Positions 33,001 to 42,814 of a DNA stretch of 64,000 bases are shown piece after piece. The DNA comes from Cercophora sp. LCS_1 (Eukaryota; Ascomycota; Sordariomycetes; Sordariales; Lasiosphaeriaceae), in the NCBI GenBank assembly GCA_036250225.1, contig JAPZLL010000053.1:62001-126000 (forward strand), in the 5' to 3' direction. The position numbers and the translations under genes were made by a program. Under the pieces are notes generated by a model. That model worked only from the letters and a program-made list of their open reading frames with translations. It made no database searches and was not told the DNA's origin. The number at the start of each line of letters is the position of its first letter. The first letter of the stretch is position 1.

Positions 33001-34176
33001 GCTGTAGTAAGAAAGACCTGGAACCTCAATCTCATCGACATCACGGGGACCCATCGGAAGCGGAATCTCCGCGGCAATCAAATACTCCTCCACTGGTTCT
33101 GTAGGGGCCTCCTCTGCGTCTTCCAGCTCGTTCACCGGTTCGGGAACCGTAGCCGGAATCGCAGCTTCAGTCGTGATGCTACTGGGCGATCGTAGGTGGC
33201 TAGCATTGCCACGCATTGAATCTTTGGAATAAGAGCGAGACAGCCGCTGGTCCATTGTCATAATGCCAGGAGACCGAATCTTCTTCTTCCAGGCCCTCCA
33301 CAGTCTTCCCAGGGTCCGGTCGAGGGCAACGCGCTCCATGTCCAGCTCTTCAATGAGAGTCCGATCTGCAGAGTCGGCTGGACTGCGCTTCCCGTCCTTG
33401 AGTTCCTTCTCATGCTTGACGCGCATGCGGTGGTAAGCAGCCTGCCCCGCTACTATTAGGGCCTGCTCTCCCATAAACTCCAGAATAGACGTCAGAAAGA
33501 TGGCAACCGCCGGCGACACAATCTCGGAAAGGCGGTCCCCGAGCTCGGTGCCCAGATGCTCCTCTTCCATGTAGTAATCTTCGTCCTCCTCCTCCATATC
33601 ACCTAGCGAGGAGTAGACCATGCATCGCAGGCGTGTTCGCTTCCAAGCGAGCTCGAGATCCCAATCTCTGGGCGAAACGGGGTCGGACGATTGCTCCCCC
33701 AATTCCTCGTCATCGCCGCCCAGGTATTCGCGCAGCTCCTCATCTGCCTGATTGATTGCATCCTTTGCGAGCTTCGGCTTGAGCACTTCGGAAACGGCGG
33801 GTCGTAGGGCCGAGAGCGAGGTCGACCGTGCGACGCTGAGAAAGTTGAACAGGAGCTGATCTAGAAAGTTATTCACCAGCTGCAGCGCAGCGGGCGACAC
33901 CATGGCCGTCTCTCCGGACGGCTCTACACCATGCTGATCGTACCAGGCGTCGGCATGGCTGTCGTGATCGTTGGTGACAATCTGCGAGGCGGCGGACCCG
34001 GCGATGAAAGCCGCCTCGGGGGAAACGGACAACGGGGGCGACATGAAGCTGTGAGCAATCGTTGATGGTCGGTCGCTGGAAATGCTCTGGGCCCTCGATC
34101 GTGGTGGCATTTTCTGGGGAGGGGAGACAACGCTCGAGGAGGGCCGGGAGGCGGCCGTGTCTATAGAGGGAACCAT
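30022..34176 (-). CDS. 1384-aa mostly disordered protein with a conserved-looking N-terminal helical region and repeated C-terminal motif
   Basis: A single uninterrupted frame. I do not recognise a named family. Residues 1-90 are Ser/Pro-rich. Residues about 93-158 (SPAALQLVNNFLDQLLFNF onward) and 215-262 (SPAVAIFLTSILEFMGEQAL, IVAGQAAYHRM) form an ordered helical region. The second segment resembles the central helix of histone H2A-type folds. An acidic stretch (EEEDEDYYMEEE) lies between, and a basic RLWRAWKKKI at about 300. The remaining thousand residues are Ser/Pro/acidic-rich and disordered. Four copies of a short motif of the type S-L-[AI]-[DE]-F-[IFL]-[RK] with nearby Pro or Gly occur at about 1000-1015, 1064-1078, 1210-1222 and 1353-1366. 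Basic KRKTRRVRD may be a nuclear signal. The gene itself is certain; its function is unknown. Confidence 0.88.
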   Translation of the reverse strand: MVPSIDTAASRPSSSVVSPPQKMPPRSRAQSISSDRPSTIAHSFMSPPLSVSPEAAFIAGSAASQIVTNDHDSHADAWYDQHGVEPSGETAMVSPAALQLVNNFLDQLLFNFLSVARSTSLSALRPAVSEVLKPKLAKDAINQADEELREYLGGDDEELGEQSSDPVSPRDWDLELAWKRTRLRCMVYSSLGDMEEEDEDYYMEEEHLGTELGDRLSEIVSPAVAIFLTSILEFMGEQALIVAGQAAYHRMRVKHEKELKDGKRSPADSADRTLIEELDMERVALDRTLGRLWRAWKKKIRSPGIMTMDQRLSRSYSKDSMRGNASHLRSPSSITTEAAIPATVPEPVNELEDAEEAPTEPVEEYLIAAEIPLPMGPRDVDEIEVPGLSYYSDDDTEADDFDDLEDLLPIRPKSLMVFSAPRDQPGPTVSQPQTPAFVFRQRSNSLPTPPAAPFIPTDSSPVEVEEEIVDDVPPEVAEVASESPKAGWSESEDVTPVSSAGLDYPKVEHHGPEEELQDDELGELEDELVEEPQILMSSRVSISGRSISPAASEHRIPAAINTNLPIRTPSIHSARLVDVAGPRSPAIGSIGSRRSSADVTENIRQATATRLSGGMTPPIIEERMRRSPDSMSAFRSPALRSGLSGNHSISEAEEATANEQAASPASPTGSSGAVGSGLAIIQEPVAAAPKQSRAPDSQSVFGSVAQRTQGPPSPVKPVTKVTIISSTASSGTFYMEDKPEPSRKPSIPARPQPVTPTNGSFSVPQPSVPERNIGRQHVGASPPRTHPATIGQVSVEQLRNRSPSESFRTQDSGNMATRQQHTSGSTSSSSTTRLKQLRTSEETTRSRIDVARNFEELIQSDQTIQYTLTPESMRDIDVSVIYRMGPRYLITGKPSQSQSNRSGLTGSPVIAVKRKSEEARQNGDRSRSSSFAHSSELKRSTSISRSSGPISYPVPETQRKNSLTTVQSNGSTPLTNSRSAPLGAPKPRANSSQPRDARLPRESLAEFAEFIRSTGPNGGAPVRNPAVAAASAASLPKASIDSGRVSTTSSMNRARLQARDAAVDYKDDNSDLIDFIRRGPPSTTGNPRIPKTVAPFRTTMDSDQLSGAVGGRAVDAHLRDVDVRSSRASTNVTEPSIASSINSQSALLGRNKPLPGGNKSYGGFGDDDMPMPKRKTRRVRDPYAIDLSDEDDDLEDLDPTPRRKRQEPQEESLIDFLRSVPPPPEPVIRPFVAPPPPQPKPKKKASAPSLMARFTRRDSGRNSANSSGGSSPRSPVPPPVPAADQRPANSRPVGAKGYIPIQVNIPPGADMYNPANYSSKAAATMGTGSRPAGRVPMKKFEPREAVSVPSRGTSELAEFFKNSAPPGGVDDDYRAARGKKTRVA

Positions 34177-37100
34177 GACCGCAACTCTGGTGTAACCGTG
34201 GGAAGCCCAAGGTGTTCTGCAGACCTGCTGCTATCCTGGCGAGACGGCAGACAGCTAGCACAATGAGGCGTGTGGCCGGCGGGACAGGGGAGGACCGAGC
34301 ATTCGCGGTGCTCTGCTGCGAGGGCGTGGTAGCGTCGTAGATTGCGCTCGGGATTTTGGCGAGGTAATTGGGCGGGACACTGGCGGCGAAGCTCGATCTC
34401 GCAGGGCTGGGGACGGCAGGCTGCTTTTGTTAGTCGACTCGGCCACCCAAGACAGAGAGCATGTGCGGAGAGGAGCTGAAACAAAGGACGGATGGGCGCC
34501 GGGTACGGCAGGGGTGCGATGATGGTGGGGGGAACGAAACAGCAACGAGCGGCACGAATTGATCCAAATCTGTGTCTGGGTGTGTGAGAGGAGTGAGAGG
34601 AGTGCGAGGGGAGGCGGCGGGGAGGCGGCACTTTCATGCGCCCAAGCATCAGGAGCATCGTCCCGCTGGATATATTCCCTCTGCCACGCCGGCACCCGGT
34701 GGCTGCGTGCTATTCACTGCTCGATTGCTCGATATGGAAGGACAGCGCAAGCAGGGCACGCGGCCGGCGACCTCGTGCATCGCGAGCATCCCATGTGGGA
34801 GGTGCAATTTTGGGAAAATCAACACTCCACCGGGCCCTTCGCGGGTCCAAACAAAAGGCGGCGGCACCAGACTTGAGCCGGAGAATAAGCATATCCGCAA
34901 CGCACCTTGGATGACTACTGTCGGCCGGCTGTGACGACCAAGCAGAAAATAGTATATCTCGAGAGTTGACAGACTCGGCGCCGGATGACCGCAGTTTTGG
35001 GAGCGCGAGAAATTGGCTGGAGGAGACGCAGTCGGCCGGCGCAGTCGAGATGATCAGAGGAAGGTGCGCGGTTTCGGTCACTCCTCAATGCTCAATGGCA
35101 ATGAGATATCCGAAAGAGATCGGGAGGAAATTCACGTCTCCCAAGGGGGCGGAATCGGTGGTTTTTCCCCCTGCTTCCCGTCGAACTTCTTGGTGGCTTC
35201 GACCTGCCGGGACGAGAACGGCGGCGGCCAGGGTCCTTGACGCGATGCCCGGAACGGCCTAGCAGTAGGGGGGTCCGCAGTGATTTCCAGGTCGTTTGCG
35301 ATGGGACGATGGGCGGAGCAGTGTGGGCAATGTGGACGGAGACGGCCAGAACCCCAGCAACAATCAAACGTTTGGGCCCTTTGGCTCACGGCGGCCGCAG
35401 TAGTGTCGCGCATGCACGGCGCTGCAATCGCGCCCGACCAGAGAAAATCCATCTCGAAATGTGCGAAATGCGCGGCAGGTACGGTCTGCACGCAGAGGCA
35501 CCGGCCCATCAGGGCCTATCAAATCCCCTGACAGACATCGGCAAAAGTGGATCAAGCAAACGGAGGGAACCCCTGCTAGCGTCAGGACCAGCCATCGTCT
35601 AGTGGGGAGCACGCCCACGCCTCCTGGCTTGGCAGGCCGAGGCAAGCTGCATGTTTGAAGTGGTTGCCTTTGACCTCAATCGAGCCAGCAGCACCGAGAA
35701 GAGGCTGTCTGTCGTGCGAGCGGCCATTGCGTCTCTTGTTCTCGCGATCAGATGGTGGAGAGCCACAGATGCGCTCTGCAGACGCAGAGAAGCACGAAAG
35801 CGCGCAGAAAAGGCAACGCACTCGCTGCCAGCAACCGCAGGTGCATCCTTCTGCCGTCTTTCATCATCTCGTTGAGACGTCGAGATCTGCGGGGTGCCGG
35901 GAGAATTGACCTTCCCCCCCCATCCAGTGCATCACCTGCACATCTTTTTTGTGTCTTGGTGCAACACAATTTCACAACGCCATTGCTGATCGCTCTCTCC
36001 AACCGCGCCGGCACAACCACCAGCACAACCACCAGCACACCAAGCAGCACAAGCCCGATAAGTGCCACCACAGCCACCACGCAACAATCACAAACAACTT
36101 TTTTACGCCATGGCGATTCCCAGCGCCCAACACTCGGTGCCAAGTGGAATCTGGGGGATCGTCTTGCGCAATGAACCTCTTCTCCGCTCTCAGCACAGAC
36201 GCTGGGTCCGTCCACTCGATCACGCACATGGCCATGGAGTTCTGATTGCTTGCGCAAACGCAACCACGTCGCCGCCGTGAGGCTGGGAGGCTTCTTTTCG
36301 AGCCGCGGTGTGGGTGGCGAGAACCAGATTGGCTAGGGCCGAGCGCACGAGCCCACTAGTTTTCCCTTAGGCTTCTCGACGTTCTTGTTTTCTCAAGACT
36401 GCAGAGAGGCCCCGTCGCAAGGTCAAGCTGCTCTGGGAATGCCAGCGTCTTGGCGGTCGAGATCCGTGCCCGCCACGCTAGTAGGTTCGGTTAAACTGGC
36501 CGCATGACAATGGTGGCAGACATGAAGCCGGCGGCGGCGAGACTGGTTGTTTGTTGCTGGACTCGGGGCCGTGGCAGGTGGCGAGATCAGACGAAGCTAC
36601 GAGTTTGACAGCAATCTCGAAGGGGGCACATCGTCTGTTACCCGAGAAAAAGGAAGCAGCCCGTTTCTTGTCAGCGGCCGGAGGGCGCCGAGTCGGAAGA
36701 TGCCATTGACACCCAAAATAGGACTGTATCGCAAACCTCCGTCATCTGTGTAAACCTCACTCAGAACCATGTGGTGGTCAGCAGCCCCCTTTTCGCAATC
36801 CCCTCGACGCAGTTCAGATTACGAGCGCGTTGTTTACCCGTGTATCCGAATGTCTTGGTTGCTCGTCATCAACCCTGCCAGGCTGAAGGTAGGCCAGCCA
36901 GTCTCGGAATAAGCAACGTCAACAATTCACGAACCCCCTTTTTCCTCATCTCGCTGTTATGTCCGCAGCAGCACGACGTACTGTATTCTAGCTACCGAAA
37001 CCTACCGGTCCGCCGGGATTTGCACATGCGCCGGTCCAGGGCTTGGCACAATGATCCGTTTCATCGGCGGGCGTGGTCGACCCGGACATTTTGACATTTA

Positions 37101-37699
37101 GCCGGCGAGTATCATCGACAGCGGAAGAACGTCTCGAAGGCTTCCTCCTGCAGACGGTAAATTCTGTCTCCTGGGAACCGGGGAGCGGAACTTGTCGCAG
37201 ACGTGGTGGTGTCCTGCAGGCCCCAAAATCTCCGTGTCTGTCATTTGCAGTTCATCGGTCCGTCAGACGAATTGTCGGCGCATGTGGGAAAAGCAAACAC
37301 AGACTATCGACTCTAGTTTCTCACGACATGTTTCACCAAATTCCCCCAGCAGCGAAGACGGAATGGCAAGAAATCAACAAACACACTGTGTTCTCGGTGC
37401 GGGAATATCTCAGCTCGGCGCATCCCGAGGAGTGAGGTGTCACAATTGAGAGCTCAAGCCCCGGGCCCGCCCAAAGAAAGAAGAGACAGAAAAGATTACC
37501 ATCAACTCACACAACAACTCATCCCAAACATTACAAAAAAAAAAACAAATGCTCAATTATTAAAATATTACTAGACAGTATCCATATAACTAAAACAAAA
37601 AAAAACAGTCAATGATAGTATCCCCTTTTCAACTCTATGTAGCTTGCATCTCTCCCTCCCTCTCTCTATCTCTCTCTCTGACACCCTCAAATCAACACC
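34177..37699. other. 3.5-kb intergenic region
   Basis: It holds the promoter and leader of the 1384-aa gene at the left and the 3' flank of the wall-protein gene at the right. Small frames such as 36771-37094 and 37073-37435 (plus) have no domain and no splice partners I could find. The right end (about 37540-37680) is A-rich and contains a CT-rich microsatellite. No tRNA-like A/B box pair was found; a TCGTCTAGTGG-like stretch near 35595 has no matching B box. Confidence 0.45.
37650..37681 (+). repeat. CT-rich microsatellite
   Basis: An imperfect CTCC/CT run just past the stop codon of the wall-type protein gene, in its 3' flank. Confidence 0.75.
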
Positions 37700-40600
37700 T
37701 CAAAAAACCAAAGCCAGCAAAAGCCCAACCAACCCCACCCCAAAACTAACCCTCAACCCCGCCGCCCCAGCAGTCACATACCCCCCCGGCCCAGGCGCAG
37801 GAAGCACAGGCGAGACCGGCTTCCCCTTTGCAGGAGGAGGCGGCGGCGGCGCATATCCACCACCACCATTTCCATGTCCACCAGGCTGCTCATGCTCAGG
37901 ATACTCAGGGTGCGATCCGTTCTTGGGCGGCATAGGTTGCCAGTTGCCCGCCGGAGGAGGGGGAGCATAGCCACCACCACCACCACCACCCTGGGGATAC
38001 TCGGGTGCGCACTCGTAGCCTTGGCAGGGGGGTGCACCGGGGATGTATGCCGGTGGTGCTGGTGCAGGTGGTTGATGTTGAGCGGGTGGGACGTAGGCTG
38101 GTGGTTGCGGCTCGTGGTGAGGTTCCGGGTGGGGGTAGGCTGGCGGTGCGGGGCCAGGAGCCGGAGCTGGGTGAGGAGCGGGAGGAGCAGGGTGGCAGTC
38201 GTAGCCGTGGCAGGGCTGTTCGGGCGCTGGGTACTGCGGCTGAGGCATCGGGGCAGGTGGTGGGGGTGCGCCGCCGTGACCACCCTCGGGGTAGGAAGGA
38301 GCCGGATATTGTGGGGCCGGGGCCGGGCCGTGCTCGGGGCACGAGTGGGTGCATGGCGGGACGTGGGTGCCGTTGTGGGGCTGCTCGCCGCCGTGCATGG
38401 GGCAGTTGTGCGGGCACGGGTGGTCGCATTGGCAGTCGTGGTTGCAGTCGTCGCCGCAGGGGTGGACGCCCGAGTGGTCGCCGCCGTGGGGGCAGGGGCC
38501 GGAGTTGTGACCGCTCTCGGCGCACTGGTTGCAGGGCTGGGGCTGAGGATGCTCGGTGTGGTTGTAGCCGGGTTGGTGGTGCTCGTAGCCGGGCTGGCGG
38601 TGTTGCTGCTCGCCCTCGGAGTGGCACGATGCGGTGTAGTTGCCGCCCTTTCCACCAACGCAGTCGGAGCCGCCGTAGCGGTGCTTCTCGGTGTAGGTGT
38701 GCTTCTCGGTGATCTCGTAGCCGGGGCCCCTGTACTTCGTCTTGTACGTGGTCTTGCCGCCGCTGCCGCTGCCGCTGCCCTTGCTGCTACCTTCATAGGA
38801 TGGGGAGCAGTCGGTGTAGTTCAGTCCGCCGCAGGGCTGGGGAGGAGGAGGGTGCGGGTACGAGGGCGTGGCGCCGCAGTCAGTCTCACCTTCTTTGCAA
38901 ATGACCGGAGGAGGCACAGGAGGATAGCCGTGCTGGGGGTAGCCGTGGCTGCCTTCGCCGTAGCTGGGGCTGTTTCCGTAACCGCCATTGCTGATGCCGT
39001 GGCCGCGGTTCTCACCATAGTTGTCGTTACCATGTCCTCCGAAGCCATGGCCGTGGCGCTCGCCGTAGTTGTCACCACCGTATCCAGCGCCATGTCTGCC
39101 GTTGCCATGACCGCCGAGGCCATAACCATTGCCGTGGTGTCGCTCACCGTAGTTGTCGCCGCCGAAGCCGTCGTGGCCAAAGCCCTCGCCATGGTGACGC
39201 TCGCCATAGCTATCATCGCCATAGTTGCCGCCGTGACCAGAAGGGAAGCCGTCAGTATAATTGATCCTACCGCCATGACCAGAGTAAGGGACACCGCTGG
39301 GATAGGGCCTGCTGTTGTCAAAGGGCGTAGGGGGAACACCAGGGCCTGCGAAGCGGACGGGCTGGCACGAGTGGTAGCGCGGGCAGCGGATGTAATCCTC
39401 CTCGCAGAAACGCTCGCCGTAGCACTCGTTGATGTGGTAGCAGGCGAAGCCCTCGGGGCAGCGGGGCTCATGGCCGTAGGGATGGCCGTTGGGGTGGTCG
39501 TAGACGGGTCCGTGGCTGTAGCCGTCGCCATGTGAGAAGTCGTTGCCATGGCCGCCGGGGAAGCCGCCATGTCCGAAACCGGTATTGTTGTAGCCGTAGC
39601 CGGTGCGGTTGAAGGGGCCGGGTCCACCGTGGGGGAAGCCATGTCCGTTGTTGTAATCGCCGCCGTGGCCGAGGCCACCGTGACCGAAGCCATCGCGACC
39701 ATTGCCATAGACATCACGACCGCCATGTCCGAAACCGTCGTGCCCAAAGCCATCACGGTTGTTGCTATAGCCATCGCGTCCGAAGCCATCATGGCCGAAA
39801 CCATCGTGACCATTGCTGCCGTAGCCCTGACCGTGACGGCCAAAGTCGCCTTGTCCGCCGTGATCAAAACCGCCACGGCCATTGCGATCATTGTAGCCAG
39901 GGTATCCGCCAGGGAAGCCGTCGTGGCCGCCACCGGGGACAATGGCGACGGGGCCCTTGTCATCGCCCTTGCCATCAGGACCCTTACTGTTGTTGCCCTT
40001 GCCGTCGTTGTGCTTGTTGTCGTTGTTCTTGTTGTTGTTATCATGCTTGTTGTCATGCTTGTTGTCCTTGTCCTTGTCATTGTGGTTGTTGTGGCTGTTG
40101 TGGTTGTTGTGGTGATCGTTGTGCTTGTGATCGTTCTTGTTGTCCTTGTTCTTGTCATCGTGCTTGTCGTCATGATCCTTCTTGCCGCCGGCGATGGGAA
40201 CAGAACCGGGCTTGGGCTTAGCAGGCTCAGGAAGGGGCACACCAGCCTTGCTGGGGCCTTGGCCAGGGAGAGGCTGGGGGACAGGAGCAGGGTAATAGGA
40301 GTCGTCGTAGGAATAGGGGTCATAGGGCTTGGGTTGGGGAACGGGCTGGGGATCCTTGTGAGGCTCTTGGCCATCCTTGCCGCCGTCCTTGCCTTTGCCG
40401 TCCTTGTCCTTGCCATCCTTATCCTTGTCGTGGTCCTTATCCTTGTGGTCCTTGTCCTTGTCCTTGTCGTGATCCTTCTTGTCCTTGTCGTCCTTGTGAT
40501 CCTTGTCCTTGTTGTCATCCTTCTTATCGTCCTTCTTGTTGTTGTCCTTCTTGTTGTCGTCCTTCTTGTTGTCGTCCTTCTTGTTGTTGTCCTTCTTGTT

Positions 40601-41323
40601 GTCATCCTTCTTGTTGTCATCCTTCTTATTGTCCTTGTTGTCCTTGTTGTCCTTGTTGTCCTTGTTGTCCTTGTTGTCCTTGTTGTCCTTGTTGTCCTTG
40701 TTGTCATCCTTCTTGTCCTTATCCTTGTTGCCCCCAAAGATGCCCTCAAACGGATTCTTGAACAACGGCTTCTTCTCCTTGTCGTCCTTATCCTTGTTAC
40801 CCCCGAAAAGGTCCTTCAGGGGGTTGCTCGACGGCTTCTCGTCATCCTTGGGCTTCAAGCGAACCGCAAGTCAGCCAAGCCCAAGTCTCTCTCTCAGACA
40901 AAAAGATATACTCACCTTGGCCTTAAACGGGTTCTCAATTTCGCCCGCGGTCCCCGATGGAACAGGCAACGGCACAAGGGGTCCGGCGGCGGCCGACGGT
41001 TGGAGCACGGAAACGGTCCGGGTGTGGGCGATGGGGATGACAATGGGCTTGGTCGAGTACACTGTAGGGCCAGGCTTGAGAACGGTCCTGGTATGATGGC
41101 AGACGATCCTCCCGTTGATCGACTTACACTCGTGACCATTGTTATCTCCCTGCTCCACCACGCTTTCCGAGTCCGGCAACGCCGACGCCAACACGACGGC
41201 CGGTTGTTGTTCCGCCGCATCCACCGGAGGAGAGGCACCGCTGCCGTCGTCGCGTGGCGAGACCAGAGGGGCGGCCTGGGCAACGGCGAGAGCCGCGCCA
41301 AGGGCCAGGATCGAGGCCTTCAT
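37700..41323 (-). CDS. secreted, probably GPI-anchored, low-complexity cell-wall-type protein
   Basis: A 1186-aa protein from exons 41323-40916 and 40852-37700 (63-nt intron, phase 0). The start MKASILALGAALAVAQA is a signal peptide. The C-terminus has a small-residue patch (AGAAG) followed by a hydrophobic end (GLVGLLLALVF), the pattern of a GPI-attachment signal. Between them, in order, are a Thr/Val-rich N-domain, Lys/Asp/Asn repeats at about 155-300 (KDN and KKDDN units), a second K/D/N/H region to about 440, and Gly/His/Phe-rich repeats (GHDGFG) to about 590. Next come a six-Cys block at about 600-633 (CPEGFACYHINECYGERFC), more Gly/His repeats, a Cys/His-rich block at about 905-962, and a Pro-rich stalk. 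Role unknown; a hydrated wall or metal-binding matrix protein is plausible. Confidence 0.8.
40505..40712 (-). repeat. in-frame tandem repeats encoding Lys/Asp/Asn units
   Basis: Inside the wall-type protein gene. The 40630-40705 part has about eight 9-bp units encoding Asp-Asn-Lys; the neighbouring 40510-40630 part has related 15-bp units encoding Lys-Lys-Asp-Asp/Asn-Asn. The near-identity of units at DNA level suggests recent expansion and length variation between strains. Confidence 0.88.
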
Positions 41324-42153
41324 GGTTGGCACTCACTGCATGAGGTTCTTCTCCCCTAGGCTGAAGGAGAACAAACGCACAGGCAGAAAGGCACGCTGCT
41401 AGCAAACAACCAGGAAAAAGGGAATGGATCCGGGCGAGACGAAGGAAAAAAAGAGGCAGCGCCCAGCAAGTCCGCTAAACGAGTGGCAGGAGAATAAAAC
41501 ACCTCACAGAGAGACGAACAGAGGAAGACGGGAGAGTTCGGGAACAAGTTATGCCACAACCCATCGTCTGCTGAGAGCCATTCTATATAAGGCCGTCAAC
41601 GACTCGTGTTCCGCCTCGGTTGTCCGGCGCCTCTATGGCGATTTGTTGGGGCACCACATCTACTCATCATCAATGTCAGTGGCGCCCACCGCGGCATAGC
41701 CGGCCACCAGCGAAGACTGCACCCAAACATACCAGACCGGCACCATTATGCTTTGTGGCGCTGACCGGCCAGCCCGCTGGTCAGAAATTTCACATGTGCT
41801 TGTCAATGTCGTCTGTCTTTGCTTTACAACTGCGCCATATTACATCCACAAGTGAGCGTATGCCACCCACAAATATACCGAACGAGGCTGAACCTTGGCC
41901 TAGAACTAGTCCCCGAGCCCACCCACACCAAGACGACCGTCCCGTTGATGCGACCCCGGAGATCAGCGACACGTCCGCGTCGTCCGGCTCGGCCTCGAGT
42001 CTCGACCTCGTCTCGACAAACCACGACCAAATGGGCCTCCGAGCTGGATCCAACCACCTTTAGCCTGTCCTGATCAATGCTCTGCTCTGCCTGTGGCAGC
42101 CCCAATCTTAGCAAAACAGCAGACCCCAACGCCATGAAACAATGGTATGCAGC
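41324..42153. other. intergenic region between the wall-type protein and Orm genes
   Basis: 830 bp between two minus-strand genes. It contains the wall-protein promoter (TATA-like element listed) and the Orm 3' flank. Small frames such as 41620-42063 have no support. Confidence 0.45.
41584..41590 (-). promoter_or_regulatory. TATA-like element upstream of the wall-type protein gene
   Basis: The minus strand reads TTATATAG at this site, about 260 bp upstream of the ATG at 41323. It is the only TATA-like sequence I noticed in this promoter. Inferred only. Confidence 0.35.
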
Positions 42154-42814
42154 CTATTCCTCCTCTGGGAACCCCGAGAACAATCCCACGCGCATTCGGT
42201 GACTCTGTCGTCGTGTTAGTTAGTCTGGCCCGAAATATAGAGAAGGAGACGGAGTAACGCACAAAAGGCAATTTTGGGATGATAACAGCCAAAACAGCGA
42301 GAAAGTTGATTGTAAAGTATGTCAGGTCGTAGTGGGTGTAGTGGGTGCTCAGGAGGAACAGGACAATGGGCACGCTCAGCAAGAACTTCTTTGCCGGCGT
42401 GTACTGGGCGCCATCGTCAATCTGCTCCCACATATTGAGGTTGTCGTACGCTCCCCCGTTGAACTCGAACGGCACGCCGCGGACGTAGTGGAACATGATA
42501 TAAGACCCAAACATGTATGTGATGTTGGTCAGCGTCCATGATGTTTCCTGTGAAACGCCGGGGACCACGTCGTAAAGGATCTTGAGGCACACAATGAGAA
42601 CAAAGTGGATAGTCCATGCGCCTGTCGTGGACCGTTAGCTCCCAGCCATACTAATCCCGACACAGAGCAAGAGCGTACCTTTGGCATTGACCCAGTTTGC
42701 GTTCAGGTTGGGCAGCGCAGACTGATCGCTCAGCTGCTCAATGGGCTCCGGAGGCTCATGGTAGACCTGGAGGATGCTACTAGACCTCCTCCTCCGGCCC
42801 GCCTTGTCCGCCAT
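42154..42814 (-). CDS. Orm/ORMDL family sphingolipid regulator
   Basis: A 181-aa ER membrane protein from exons 42814-42679, 42621-42263 and 42204-42154. Orm proteins bind and inhibit serine palmitoyltransferase, the first enzyme of sphingolipid synthesis. Matches to yeast Orm1/Orm2 in order include LPNLNANWVNAKGAWTIHF, VPGVSQETSWTLTNITYMFG, the invariant FEFNGGAYDNLNMWEQIDDG, YTPAKKFLLSVPIVLFLLST, HYTHYDLTYFTIN and PKLPFSHRMRVGLF. Four membrane helices are expected. The N-terminal RRRRSSSI (residues 7-14) matches the yeast phosphorylation site for Ypk1, which relieves inhibition, so this control is probably kept. The third exon is 51 nt; its join restores the family's PKLP-x-(T/S)-HR pattern. 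Confidence 0.94.

Noticed and set aside
35590..35650. Possible tRNA gene (TCGTCTAGTGG resembles an A box)
   Set aside because: No B box (GGTTCGANTCC type) follows at the right distance and no cloverleaf can be drawn.
39548..41359. 603-codon plus-strand frame that looks like a Leu/Val-rich membrane protein
   Set aside because: It is the complement of Lys/Asp/Asn and Gly/His codons of the wall-type gene; the sense gene has a signal peptide, a consensus intron and a GPI-type end.
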